From assembly GCF_000378445.1 (NCBI RefSeq), contig NZ_KB899737.1, positions 1 through 41,908 of the forward strand: a DNA stretch of 41,908 bases, read 5' to 3'. The position numbers were made by a program, and so were the translations under genes. This DNA comes from Deinococcus aquatilis DSM 23025 (GTDB taxonomy: Bacteria > Deinococcota > Deinococci > Deinococcales > Deinococcaceae). Shown piece by piece: positions 8,340-16,377 of the stretch (position 1 is its first letter; each line of letters starts with the position of its first letter). The notes beneath the pieces are model-generated. The model ran no database searches, had not been told where the DNA came from, and worked only from the letters and a program-made list of their open reading frames with translations.

Positions 8340-9139
8340 GAGGGGAGGGACTCCAGGGGAGCGGGTTCGAGGACCGGGCTGGCGACCAGCATCAGGTCGT
8401 GGGCAGCGCGGCGGGCAATGGCGCGAATCTGCCGACTCAGTTCAGGAACCCGCTCTTTGGTGAGCCGTCCGGAAGGCCCGGCAATGCCCAGAGCGGCGAT
8501 GACTTTGCCCGCTCCGTTGCTCAGCGGAGCTGACAGGCAACGTACGCCCAACTCGCGCTCCTCGTTGTCCTCGGCGTAGCCCTGCTCCCGAACGGTATGA
8601 AGTTCGGTTTGAAGACGCTCCCAGCTGACCAGCGTATGAGGCGTGCGGGGAATCAGTCCCACCTTGTCTACGATGCGTTTGACGGTGCTGGGCGGCAGGT
8701 CGGCCAAAAACAGCTTGCCGACATCCGAACAGGTCAGCGGCGTGATGCTGCCGGGGGTGGTGAACATTCGCATCATGGTCAGAGGCTCCAGCTGGCTCAG
8801 GTACATGGCTGTCGTGCCGTACAGCTCGGCCAGGTGTGCAGTTTCACCTGTACAGTCCACCAGTTCCTGCAAGTAGGGCCGTACCCGGCGCACCAGATCG
8901 TAGCGGAGGTACAGCGACCGAGAAATCTCCACGATCTCGGGGCCGATATCGTAGCGCTTGCTGAGCGTGTCCTGATGGACATACCCCTTGGCCGACAGCG
9001 TCTGCAAGATGCGGTGAATGGTGCTGGGGGCCAGCTGCATCTGTTGAGACAGCTCGGCGATGCTCAGGGGACGGTGTGCGGCAACGATGGTTCCCACAAT
9101 GTCGAGGGCACGCTCAACGCTCTGAACATTTTCGCTCAT
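8336..9139 (-). CDS. IclR-family transcriptional regulator
   Basis: The 267-residue protein has an N-terminal winged helix-turn-helix (LSIAELSQQMQLAPSTIHRILQ, about residues 24-45) and a C-terminal GAF-like effector domain (about 85-250) with the typical LSAPLSNGAGKVIAALGIAGPS block. IclR proteins bind small metabolites such as organic acids and control nearby catabolic operons. It lies between a DUF885 gene and an M24 gene, overlapping each by 4 nt (ATGA both times), so it is made from the operon it probably controls. A perfect palindrome of IclR style is at 10379-10393 in the divergent promoter region. Target and effector are inferred from position. Confidence 0.9.
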   Translation of the reverse strand: MSENVQSVERALDIVGTIVAAHRPLSIAELSQQMQLAPSTIHRILQTLSAKGYVHQDTLSKRYDIGPEIVEISRSLYLRYDLVRRVRPYLQELVDCTGETAHLAELYGTTAMYLSQLEPLTMMRMFTTPGSITPLTCSDVGKLFLADLPPSTVKRIVDKVGLIPRTPHTLVSWERLQTELHTVREQGYAEDNEERELGVRCLSAPLSNGAGKVIAALGIAGPSGRLTKERVPELSRQIRAIARRAAHDLMLVASPVLEPAPLESLPS

Positions 9140-10344
9140 GTGGTCGCACGTCGTTGGGGATCAAACATCAGGAGGCTCCGGGGTGAATGCATCTGACCAT
9201 AAAGGTAATCCACAAATGCCGCCCGGTCTTCGGGTAATGTGCGCTCCCGAACTTCACGCACTGCCTCGTCGCCGAACCAGTAGCTGGCGATAAAGGGGCC
9301 ACGGAACGGATAGCTGGCAAAGCGCACGCGTCCTTCAATCCAGGGCCGCTGACCGTAGCTGTGCTGTTCCAGGTACTCGATCACGCGGGCTTCGGGCCAG
9401 CCTTCGCCCATCTGGTACCAGGCGGCGCTGGTGGCGGTGGCGCTGCGAACCCGCCGCAGGGCACGGTGAAGCAGGTCGCCCTCATCTTCGATCCAGTCGA
9501 TCAGGTGAACCCCCTGATCCCCGATGCCTTCCTGCACGCAGCCCGTGACCGCGTTGGTGGTGCACAGCAACACGTCGGCGGTGCTTTTGCCCTGCTGGGC
9601 CCAGTCGCGGGTCAGCAGGAGTTGGGTCGAGTGGCCGGGAAACACCTCATGCGCCACCAGATGCTTGAGGGCGCTGCGGGTGAAGCTGAGATCCACATTC
9701 AGGTCCATCTGGCCTTCGTTAAAGTTGCAGCGGGCGGTAAAAGGAACGCCGCGCAGGGTATTGAGCTGCATCTGGTAATCGCCGGTGGCATAGATCAGGC
9801 GGTCTGTGCGGGCCTGGGCATCGGCCATCAGCAGCTTAAATTCGGCTTCCAGGCGCTCGGCGGGAATGGCCTGTTCCTGTTCCCAGCGGGCCACACGCTC
9901 GGCCACCGTACCCTGGCGGTATCCGGCATTCAGCAGCACCCGTTCGACATCCAGTTTCATGCTCTCGATCTGCGCGGTATCCACCGCCTGTGCCGGAACA
10001 CCCACCAACCCTTCCAGTTTTTCCTTGAAGCTCAGTTCCTCGCCTTCAAATAGACGGGCAGCGGTTCGGAGCGAACGGAACATGTCATCCAGAAAGACCC
10101 GTCTCGGCCCCGCCTCCAGACCTGACGCCGCCTGCTCCAGAGAACTGAGTTCATGCTGCACGGCGTCCCAGTCTTCCAGAGGCGCAGCGGGCACCAGATC
10201 ATCGCCCAGATAGATCGGCACCAGTCCTTCGCTGTCCAGCACGCCATGACCCCGCGACAGGCGGCGTTCCAGATGATCCATTCCGATGGTGAGGGCGGTA
10301 AGGCGACGTCCGATCTCATGGTCCTGCGGCGTACTGGTAGTCAT
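9136..10344 (-). CDS. DUF885-family putative metallohydrolase
   Basis: The 402-residue protein belongs to the DUF885 group, thought to be zinc peptidases related to M32/gluzincins. The motif HEVFPGH (His232-Glu233-x4-His238) is the HE-x-x-PGH zinc site with its catalytic Glu. Further family features are the helical N-terminal part and the block IEGRVRFASYPFRGPF near the C-terminus. At 402 residues it is shorter than many DUF885 members (about 550-600). Start ATG 10344 has a good ribosome site on the minus strand (AAGGAGA, 10357-10351). It is the first gene of the minus operon with iclR and the M24 gene; a second, altered DUF885 gene is in the divergent operon. Confidence 0.8.
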   Translation of the reverse strand: MTTSTPQDHEIGRRLTALTIGMDHLERRLSRGHGVLDSEGLVPIYLGDDLVPAAPLEDWDAVQHELSSLEQAASGLEAGPRRVFLDDMFRSLRTAARLFEGEELSFKEKLEGLVGVPAQAVDTAQIESMKLDVERVLLNAGYRQGTVAERVARWEQEQAIPAERLEAEFKLLMADAQARTDRLIYATGDYQMQLNTLRGVPFTARCNFNEGQMDLNVDLSFTRSALKHLVAHEVFPGHSTQLLLTRDWAQQGKSTADVLLCTTNAVTGCVQEGIGDQGVHLIDWIEDEGDLLHRALRRVRSATATSAAWYQMGEGWPEARVIEYLEQHSYGQRPWIEGRVRFASYPFRGPFIASYWFGDEAVREVRERTLPEDRAAFVDYLYGQMHSPRSLLMFDPQRRATT

Positions 10345-10378
10345 TGAGTTTCTCCTTGATCTCCATCCTAATCAGAAA

Positions 10379-10393
10379 TTCCACGATGTGGAA
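10379..10393. promoter_or_regulatory. Candidate IclR operator
   Basis: TTCCAC-gat-GTGGAA is a perfect 15-bp palindrome with a 3-bp centre. It lies 35 bp upstream of the minus-operon start and downstream of a possible minus-strand -10 box (TAGAAT, plus positions 10417-10412). Its size and TTCC...GGAA ends resemble operators of IclR-family regulators, and the operon encodes one. Confidence 0.55.
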
Positions 10394-10444
10394 CCTATAT
10401 CTAGACAACTTATTCTATCAGGCGGAACAAAACTGGACTTTGTG

Positions 10445-10464
10445 CTTGACATTTCTCCGTCAAG
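10445..10464 (+). promoter_or_regulatory. Probable -35 box overlapped by an inverted repeat
   Basis: TTGACA at 10446-10451 is a perfect -35 hexamer for the plus operon; a weak -10 (CACACT) lies 18 bp downstream. The same bases form part of an inverted repeat CTTGAC-N8-GTCAAG (10445-10464), so a bound repressor here would cover the promoter. The leader then runs to a strong AGGAGG ribosome site at 10541-10546. Confidence 0.45.
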
Positions 10465-10551
10465 ACGCTCACACTCACAGCTAAGCAAACAACGCTTGTA
10501 GTTAGGAAATGGCCGTGAAAACGCTCTGTGTCCCCTATTCAGGAGGTTCCC

Positions 10552-12171
10552 ATGAAGTTTACTCCGATCAGTCAGCATTCCGCATCGCGAAAAGGTCGTC
10601 TTCTGCTGGCCCTGACCAGCGTTCTGCTCTGCGGAACCGCTCTGGCCCAAGAACGTGGCGGAACCCTCACCGTCGGACTCAGCTACGACATCGACACGCT
10701 GAACGTCTATTCCACGGGCTATCTGGGTGACGTTCAGGCCACTGTGGTCGAAGGTCTTCTGGCTCCAGACCGGAACGCCAACTACGTGCCTGTGCTGGCA
10801 ACCACTGTGCCGACCATCAAAAACGGAGGCATCAAGGTCAGCGCCGACGGCAAGCAGATGAGCATCACCTACAAGCTGCGCCGCAACGTGAAATGGTCAG
10901 ATGGAACGCCCTTTACCAGCGCCGACGTGAAATTTACCTGGGAAGCCATCAAAAATCCCAAGTTCATCGCGGAATCCAAGGACGGCAGTGAGGATGTCAG
11001 TTCCATCGATACCCCCGATCCCTACACCGCTGTGGTCAACTACAAGCGGGTTGCGCCGGATTACGCCAGTACCCTGTTTACCTTTGGGATTTTTCCCAAG
11101 CATGCACTTGAAGGCAAAGACCTGAATACCGACGTATACAACGAAAAGCCGCTGGGCACCGGGCCATTCAAGGTCAAGGAATTCCGGCGCGGTCAGTACG
11201 TCATCATGGAGCGCAACCCGCTGTACTGGCGCAAAGACAGCAAGGGCGTGCAACTGCCCTACCTCGACCAGATCGTGTTCAAGATCATTCCGGACGCCAA
11301 TACGCTGGTCACCCAGCTGAAATCCGGTGAAATCCAGATGACGCCCAGCGTGCCGTATGCACAGGTGACGCAGCTTGACGCGTTGCCCAACATGAATATC
11401 GTCAAGAACAACGTCCTGAGCTGGCAGCACCTCGATTTCAACTTCAAGGGGCCGGAAGCGCTGCGCGACCTGAACGTGCGTCAGGCCTTCGCGTATGCCA
11501 TCAACAAGAGCGCCATCTCCAAAGCGCTGGGAGGCTTCCCGAAGCCCATCGATACCGTGGTGGTTCCGGTCTTCTCGGCCAGCAACAGGAACGTGGTGAA
11601 GTATCCTTACAACCCCACCAAGGCCAAGGCCCTGCTGGACGCCGCCGGATACAAGCCCGGCCCAGACGGTATCCGCGTCAAGAATGGCCAGCGCATGAGC
11701 TACAAGATTCTGGTTCAGGCCGGACGTGCCAACGATGAAATTGCCCAGCAGGTCATCATCAGCAGCCTGAAAGCTGTGGGCATCGAGCTTCAGCCCGACA
11801 ACAAAACGGGCGTGGCCTTCCGCGAAGCCCGCTACAAGGGCGGCTACGACGTGTTCTACAGCGGCTGGATCACCAGCGCCGATCCGGTGTACAGCGTGTT
11901 CTTCAAGACCGGCGGCGTCAACAACGGTCAGGGCTTCAGCAATCCCAAGATCGACGCCCTCCTGAACCGTGCCGAAAACACGCTCGATCCTGCCGTACAG
12001 AAATCGGCCCTGATGGACTTTCAGGCCGAGTTGATGAAGGTGCTGCCCACCATTCCGATCACGACCAACCTGTCGGTCATTGCCGTGACCAACAAACTGG
12101 GGAATTTCGTACCCAACCCCACCAACATGACGAACTTCGTCAATACCAGCAGCTGGTACCTGAAGAAATAA
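10552..12171 (+). CDS. Peptide/nickel-type ABC transporter substrate-binding protein
   Basis: The 539-residue protein is a family-5 solute-binding protein (DppA/OppA type). A signal peptide (basic start, hydrophobic LLLALTSVLLCGTALA) ends before QERGGTL, the usual mature N-terminus. Family blocks are LTVGLSYDIDTLNVYST, YKLRRNVKWSDGTPFTSADVKFTWEAI and NPLYWR. It should capture the substrate in the periplasm and pass it to the two permeases that follow. AGGAGG at 10541-10546 fixes the start at ATG 10552 rather than 10528. A perfect 11-bp hairpin (12184-12214) follows and may favour this gene over the downstream ones. Family-5 proteins bind peptides, opines, nickel or amides; the catabolic genes suggest an organic amide or peptide. 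Confidence 0.9.
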   Translation: MKFTPISQHSASRKGRLLLALTSVLLCGTALAQERGGTLTVGLSYDIDTLNVYSTGYLGDVQATVVEGLLAPDRNANYVPVLATTVPTIKNGGIKVSADGKQMSITYKLRRNVKWSDGTPFTSADVKFTWEAIKNPKFIAESKDGSEDVSSIDTPDPYTAVVNYKRVAPDYASTLFTFGIFPKHALEGKDLNTDVYNEKPLGTGPFKVKEFRRGQYVIMERNPLYWRKDSKGVQLPYLDQIVFKIIPDANTLVTQLKSGEIQMTPSVPYAQVTQLDALPNMNIVKNNVLSWQHLDFNFKGPEALRDLNVRQAFAYAINKSAISKALGGFPKPIDTVVVPVFSASNRNVVKYPYNPTKAKALLDAAGYKPGPDGIRVKNGQRMSYKILVQAGRANDEIAQQVIISSLKAVGIELQPDNKTGVAFREARYKGGYDVFYSGWITSADPVYSVFFKTGGVNNGQGFSNPKIDALLNRAENTLDPAVQKSALMDFQAELMKVLPTIPITTNLSVIAVTNKLGNFVPNPTNMTNFVNTSSWYLKK

Positions 12172-12183
12172 GCGCCCTTTTGT

Positions 12184-12214
12184 AGGCAGAGTCCGGCGCA
12201 CATGGACTCTGCCT
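12184..12214 (+). other. Strong hairpin between binding-protein and permease genes
   Basis: AGGCAGAGTCC (12184-12194) and GGACTCTGCCT (12204-12214) are perfect 11-bp arms over a 9-nt loop. No T-tract follows, so it is probably an RNA-processing or stability hairpin that keeps the binding-protein mRNA abundant, or a partial terminator. Confidence 0.6.
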
Positions 12215-12238
12215 CTCGCAAGCGAGGTCTTGCCGAAC

Positions 12239-13192
12239 GTGACCCTGAATTATCTGCTGAAACGTATGCTGGGAACCATTCCGCTGCTGCTGGGAGTGTC
12301 GTTGGTGTTGTTCGGGGTGTTGCACCTCGCGCCCGGAACGCCCATGGATGTCTATGCCGACAATCCGAGCGTCTCCCAAGAAGCCCTTGACCAGATGAAA
12401 GTGGCGCTGGGCCTGGATCAGCCGTTGCCCGTGCAGTACACCAAATGGGTTACGGCCTTCTTTACGGGCGAATGGGGCTATTCCATCCGCACGGCCCGGC
12501 CAGTCGTCACCGAAATCACGGAGCGGCTGTGGCCTACCATCATCCTGGGCGGCTCCAGCTTCTTTCTGGCCCTGCTGGTGGCGGTGCCGCTGGGGGTTCT
12601 CAGCGCCGTGCGCCGCTACAGCGCCACAGATTACGGCATCACGTTCATGTCTTTTCTGGGCATCAGCATGCCCGTGTTCTGGCTGGCCCTCATGCTGCAA
12701 CTCCTGTTTGCCGTGCAGTGGCGCATTTTGCCTTCTGCCGGAATGCAGACCATCGGAGAAAACTCGCTGGTGGACTTGCTGCGGCATCTGGCCCTGCCTG
12801 CCCTGATTCTGGCTTTCGCCAACGTGGCGGGATGGAGCCGGTATATGCGCTCCAGCATGGTGGAAGTGCTGAGCCAGGACTACGTTAGGACGGCCAAAGC
12901 CAAAGGGCTGCCGCACAACAAGGTGGTCTACCGCCACGCCCTGCGCAACGCCCTGATTCCCGTGATTACGGTGGTCGCCCTCGACTTTGCGGGCATTCTT
13001 TCGGGCGCGGTCATCACTGAAACGATTTTTGCGTGGCCGGGCATCGGGCGGCTCTTTATCGAGAGCATGAATGGCCGGGATTATCCCGTGCTGCTGGCCC
13101 TGATGATGCTGGGTTCCTTCGCCCTGGTCGTGACCAACGTGCTGGCCGACCTCGCCTACGCCGCTGCCGACCCCCGGATCCGCTATGACTGA
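12239..13192 (+). CDS. ABC transporter permease, DppB type
   Basis: The 317-residue integral membrane protein is the first permease of a peptide-type importer. The N-terminal helix begins LLKRMLGTIPLLLGVSLVLFG. The DppB mark LAPGTPMDVY follows it, and the EAA loop for contact with the ATPase is YVRTAKAKGLPHNKVVYRHALRNALIPVITV. About six membrane helices are visible. The start is GTG 12239 or TTG 12230 (three residues longer); a GAGG at 12224-12227 fits the GTG somewhat better. It overlaps the next permease by 8 nt. The EAA loop is intact, so an ATPase must be supplied in trans because none is encoded in this cluster. Confidence 0.9.
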   Translation: MTLNYLLKRMLGTIPLLLGVSLVLFGVLHLAPGTPMDVYADNPSVSQEALDQMKVALGLDQPLPVQYTKWVTAFFTGEWGYSIRTARPVVTEITERLWPTIILGGSSFFLALLVAVPLGVLSAVRRYSATDYGITFMSFLGISMPVFWLALMLQLLFAVQWRILPSAGMQTIGENSLVDLLRHLALPALILAFANVAGWSRYMRSSMVEVLSQDYVRTAKAKGLPHNKVVYRHALRNALIPVITVVALDFAGILSGAVITETIFAWPGIGRLFIESMNGRDYPVLLALMMLGSFALVVTNVLADLAYAAADPRIRYD

Positions 13193-14075
13193 ACTGAGTT
13201 CTCCCGCTCCCGTCCCCGTTCGGGTGGTCCGTACCGAATCTCCCTGGCGGCGCTTTTTACGGACGTTTGTCAAGCACAAGTTGGCCCTGGTCGGCCTTGG
13301 AGTCTTGGTGCTGATGGGCCTGGCGGCCCTGCTCGCCCCGCAGCTCACGCCCTATACCTTCGATGGACAGGACCTCGACATCATCGGCACGCCGCAGCCG
13401 CCCAGCCGCATCCACCTGATGGGCACCGACGAACTGGGCCGCGACGCCTTCACGCGGGTGCTGTACGGGGCGCGGATTTCTCTGTCGGTGGGCATCAGTA
13501 GCGCCCTGATTGCCACGCTGCTGGGCACGCTGATCGGCGCACTGGCGGGCTATTACCGGGGCTGGATCGATACCCTGCTGATGCGTTTTACCGATGTCGT
13601 GCTGTCTATTCCGCTGCTGCCACTGGTGATTCTGGTCAGTGGAATGATCCGTCCCAGCGTCACTTTGCTGATCTGCATCATCGGTGCGTTGGGCTGGATG
13701 GGCACGGCGCGGTTGGTGCGCGGCCAGTTCCTGAGCCTGCGCGAGCGTGAGTACGTGGAAGCCAGCCGCGCTCTGGGTGGCAGTCACGGACGGATCATGT
13801 TCCGGCACATTCTGCCCAACGCCATCGGCCCCGTCGTGGTCTCCACCACCCTCGCCGTGGGCAGCGCCATCATGCTCGAAAGTGCCCTGAGTTTTCTGGG
13901 CCTCGGCGTGCAGCCGCCCACGCCCACCTGGGGCAACCTGCTCAATTCGGCCAGCCAGTGGCTTCAGGGTGCGCCGTGGCTGGCCGTCTTTCCCGGCCTG
14001 ATGATCCTGTTTACCGTACTGGCCGTCAATTTTCTGGGCGATGGCCTGCGAGACGCCCTCGATCCCCGCAACTGA
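13185..14075 (+). CDS. ABC transporter permease, DppC type
   Basis: The 296-residue second permease of the importer. A cytoplasmic N-terminal segment (about 30 residues) leads to the first helix LALVGLGVLVLMGLAALLAP. The periplasmic segment with HLMGTDELGRDAFTRVLYGARISL is diagnostic for DppC. The EAA loop reads YVEASRALGGSHGRIMFRHILPNAIGP, and LSFLGLGVQPPTPTWGNLL follows near the C-terminus. Its ATG lies inside the end of the DppB gene (8-nt overlap). In most dpp/opp operons one or two ATPase genes follow; here a ketopantoate-reductase-like gene follows after 59 nt. Confidence 0.9.
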   Translation: MTELSSPAPVPVRVVRTESPWRRFLRTFVKHKLALVGLGVLVLMGLAALLAPQLTPYTFDGQDLDIIGTPQPPSRIHLMGTDELGRDAFTRVLYGARISLSVGISSALIATLLGTLIGALAGYYRGWIDTLLMRFTDVVLSIPLLPLVILVSGMIRPSVTLLICIIGALGWMGTARLVRGQFLSLREREYVEASRALGGSHGRIMFRHILPNAIGPVVVSTTLAVGSAIMLESALSFLGLGVQPPTPTWGNLLNSASQWLQGAPWLAVFPGLMILFTVLAVNFLGDGLRDALDPRN

Positions 14076-14134
14076 GCCAGCCCCCTCTCGCCCAACTCTT
14101 AATACCCAAGTCTCTCTGACCCAAGGAAACAACC

Positions 14135-15214
14135 ATGAAGATAACCATTATTGGGGCCGGTGCTATCGGCGGCCTCGCGGGGGCCTATATGTCCAAAATG
14201 GGCCACGACGTGACCCTGACGGACCGCTGGGCCGAACATATCGACGCCCTCAAGGCCAATGGACTGCGAGTAGACGGCGTTCGCGGCGACCTCCACTTTG
14301 AAGTGAAGGCCCTGCACCCGCACGAGCTGACTGGCCCGCTGGAGTGCGTGATGATCGCCACCAAATCGCAGCACAGCCTGGAAGCGCTCGAAAGCGTCCT
14401 GCCGCTGTTCGGGCCGGAAACCTTCGTGGTGTCCTATCAGAACGGCTTTAACGAGCCTGATCTGATCGCGCGGCTGGAGCAGGCTGGACTGGGCGGCGCA
14501 GAGCGCGTGATGGGCAGCATTCCCAATTACGGCGGCGCGTTGGTCGATCCCGGCCACATCGAATTTGTGCACGAAGGCCCCATCCAGTTGGGTGAAATGA
14601 CTGGCGAGCGCACCCCGCGCCTGCTGGAACTGGCCCGCTGCCTGGAGGCGCTGACCGAGGTGCAACTCTCGGACAACATCTGGGGCCAGATCTGGGCCAA
14701 AGAGGTGTACAGCGCCCAGGTGGTGTTCAGTGCGCTGGTCAACGCGCCCGTGACCGAAAGTCTGGGATCGGAACGCTATGCCCGTGTGGCAGGCGCGGTG
14801 GTGCGCGAGGCCCTCGAAATTGCCGAGGCCAACGGCATTCAGGTCGAAGCCTTCGACTTTTTTGACCCGGCCAACTACAAGCCCAATACTCCTGCCGAAA
14901 CGCAGAAGCTGCTGGACAACATTCAGCACGCCATCTGGCTTCTGAAAAAAGACCAGAAACCGCAGGCCCACAGCTTCAAGAAAAAAGGCAGCGGCATCTG
15001 GTGGGACATCGTGTACCGCAACCGCCCCAGCGAGGTGCGCTCCAGCAACGGCAAGCTGATTGCCTTTGGCGAGCGGGTCGGGGCCGATACCCGCCTCAAC
15101 GCCCGACTCTGCGAGATGATCTACGAAATCGAGGAAGGTCAGCGCGAGCTGGGCTTTCACAACTACGACGAACTGGAGACCTACGTGAACAGCATCGGAA
15201 AGGCCCTGCCATGA
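14135..15214 (+). CDS. Ketopantoate reductase-family oxidoreductase
   Basis: The 359-residue protein has an N-terminal Rossmann fold with GAGAIGGLAGAYMSKMGHDVTLTDR (glycine-rich NAD(P) loop, residues 7-12) and the C-terminal helical ApbA/PanE domain with IWAKEVYSA, where the Lys corresponds to the family's catalytic lysine, and a later SSNGKLI-type substrate block. At 359 residues it is longer than PanE (about 300). Because it sits in a catabolic operon after a transporter, it probably acts on a 2-oxo or 2-hydroxy acid from the imported compound and not in pantothenate synthesis. A ribosome site AAGGAAA precedes the ATG. The stop overlaps the next gene by 4 nt. Confidence 0.8.
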   Translation: MKITIIGAGAIGGLAGAYMSKMGHDVTLTDRWAEHIDALKANGLRVDGVRGDLHFEVKALHPHELTGPLECVMIATKSQHSLEALESVLPLFGPETFVVSYQNGFNEPDLIARLEQAGLGGAERVMGSIPNYGGALVDPGHIEFVHEGPIQLGEMTGERTPRLLELARCLEALTEVQLSDNIWGQIWAKEVYSAQVVFSALVNAPVTESLGSERYARVAGAVVREALEIAEANGIQVEAFDFFDPANYKPNTPAETQKLLDNIQHAIWLLKKDQKPQAHSFKKKGSGIWWDIVYRNRPSEVRSSNGKLIAFGERVGADTRLNARLCEMIYEIEEGQRELGFHNYDELETYVNSIGKALP

Positions 15215-16377
15215 CCTCTTCTTCGAAAAAACTCGGCGTCGGCGTGATCGGCGCACATGCCTGGGCAGAATCGGCCCACCTGCCGGGGTACGCCGCCTAT
15301 GACCGCGTCGATCTGGTCGCCATCTGCGACAGCGTGCCGGAACGGGCCCACCGACTGGCCCAGATGTTCGGGGCGCGGCGGGTCTACACCGACTACCGCG
15401 AGATGCTGCAAGACCCCGATATCGAGATGGTGGATGTCTGCACGCCCACCGACACGCATTTGCCCCTCAGTCTGGCCGCCATCGCCGCAGGCAAACACGT
15501 CCTGAGCGAAAAACCGCTGGCCCACGACGCCGCCGACGCCTTCATGGCCGCCCGCAAGGCCCGCGAAGCAGGCGTCCGTACCAAGCTGGGCTTTACTTTC
15601 CGCTATTCCCCGGCGATCCGGCAGGTGCAGCGCTGGATTCAGGACGGCACACTGGGCGAGATTTTTCATGTGCATGGCCTCGAACAGAACAGCCAGTTTC
15701 TGGATCCCCAGTTTCCGCTGCGGCAGGTCACGGCGGGCGCGGATTTTAATACCCTGATTCCGTCCTCGGTGGTCGGGTACGGCTCGCATCTGCTGGACCT
15801 GGTGCGCTGGTGCGTGGGCGAATACAGCAGCGTGATCGGCAGCATGAAAAACTTCGTGCCCGAGCGGGTGGTGCGCGGCTACGGCGAGGGCTTGCAGCGC
15901 ATTCAGGTCGAGGACGGAACCGTGGCCCTGGCCGAATTTGCCAGCGGAGCGCAGGGCATCTTGCAGACCAGTTACATCGCCATCGGCAATTATCCCGGCG
16001 TAGAACTGCGGGTGTACGGCAGCAAGGGGGCGGCGGTGGCCCGCTTGGTCGAGGAAAACGGTGTGGCCGAAACGCTGCGCTTCGCCACGCCCGATCAGGT
16101 GGAATTCCGCGACGTACCGCTGCCCGACAGCGCCTATCCTCCCGGCACGACCCTGCATACGCCCTGGCCCGAGCTGTATTACCGCAATCTGGTTCGCCAT
16201 TTTGTCGATGAGATTCTGGACGGCACGCCCGAGGAATGCACCTTTTACGATGGGGCCAAGAGTCAGGAAGTCGTGAATGCCATCGTGCAATCGAACACCG
16301 AGCGCCGCTGGGTCGATCTGCCGCTCTACCCTGAAGAGACGCGGGCGGCTGAGGCTTCTGCGATCAGCACCCTATGA
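15211..16377 (+). CDS. Gfo/Idh/MocA-family oxidoreductase
   Basis: The 388-residue protein starts with a Rossmann fold (GVGVIGAHAWAESAHLPGY, about residues 8-26), then the motif VDVCTPTDTHLPLSLAAIAAGKHVLSEKPLA, where EKP contains the family's conserved lysine. The C-terminal alpha/beta domain (about 130-360) carries the substrate pocket. Members oxidise or reduce sugars, inositols, amino-sugar derivatives and related polyols with NAD(P). In this operon it is chained by 4-nt overlaps to the ketopantoate-reductase-like gene before and the DUF885 gene after, so the three are probably made in similar amounts. The actual substrate cannot be read from the sequence. Confidence 0.85.
   Translation: MTSSSKKLGVGVIGAHAWAESAHLPGYAAYDRVDLVAICDSVPERAHRLAQMFGARRVYTDYREMLQDPDIEMVDVCTPTDTHLPLSLAAIAAGKHVLSEKPLAHDAADAFMAARKAREAGVRTKLGFTFRYSPAIRQVQRWIQDGTLGEIFHVHGLEQNSQFLDPQFPLRQVTAGADFNTLIPSSVVGYGSHLLDLVRWCVGEYSSVIGSMKNFVPERVVRGYGEGLQRIQVEDGTVALAEFASGAQGILQTSYIAIGNYPGVELRVYGSKGAAVARLVEENGVAETLRFATPDQVEFRDVPLPDSAYPPGTTLHTPWPELYYRNLVRHFVDEILDGTPEECTFYDGAKSQEVVNAIVQSNTERRWVDLPLYPEETRAAEASAISTL

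Noticed and set aside
12140..13348. 402-codon minus-strand frame opposite the permease genes
   Set aside because: Rich in His, Gln, Arg and Gly as expected for the antisense of GC-rich membrane-protein genes; the plus strand encodes clear DppB and DppC.
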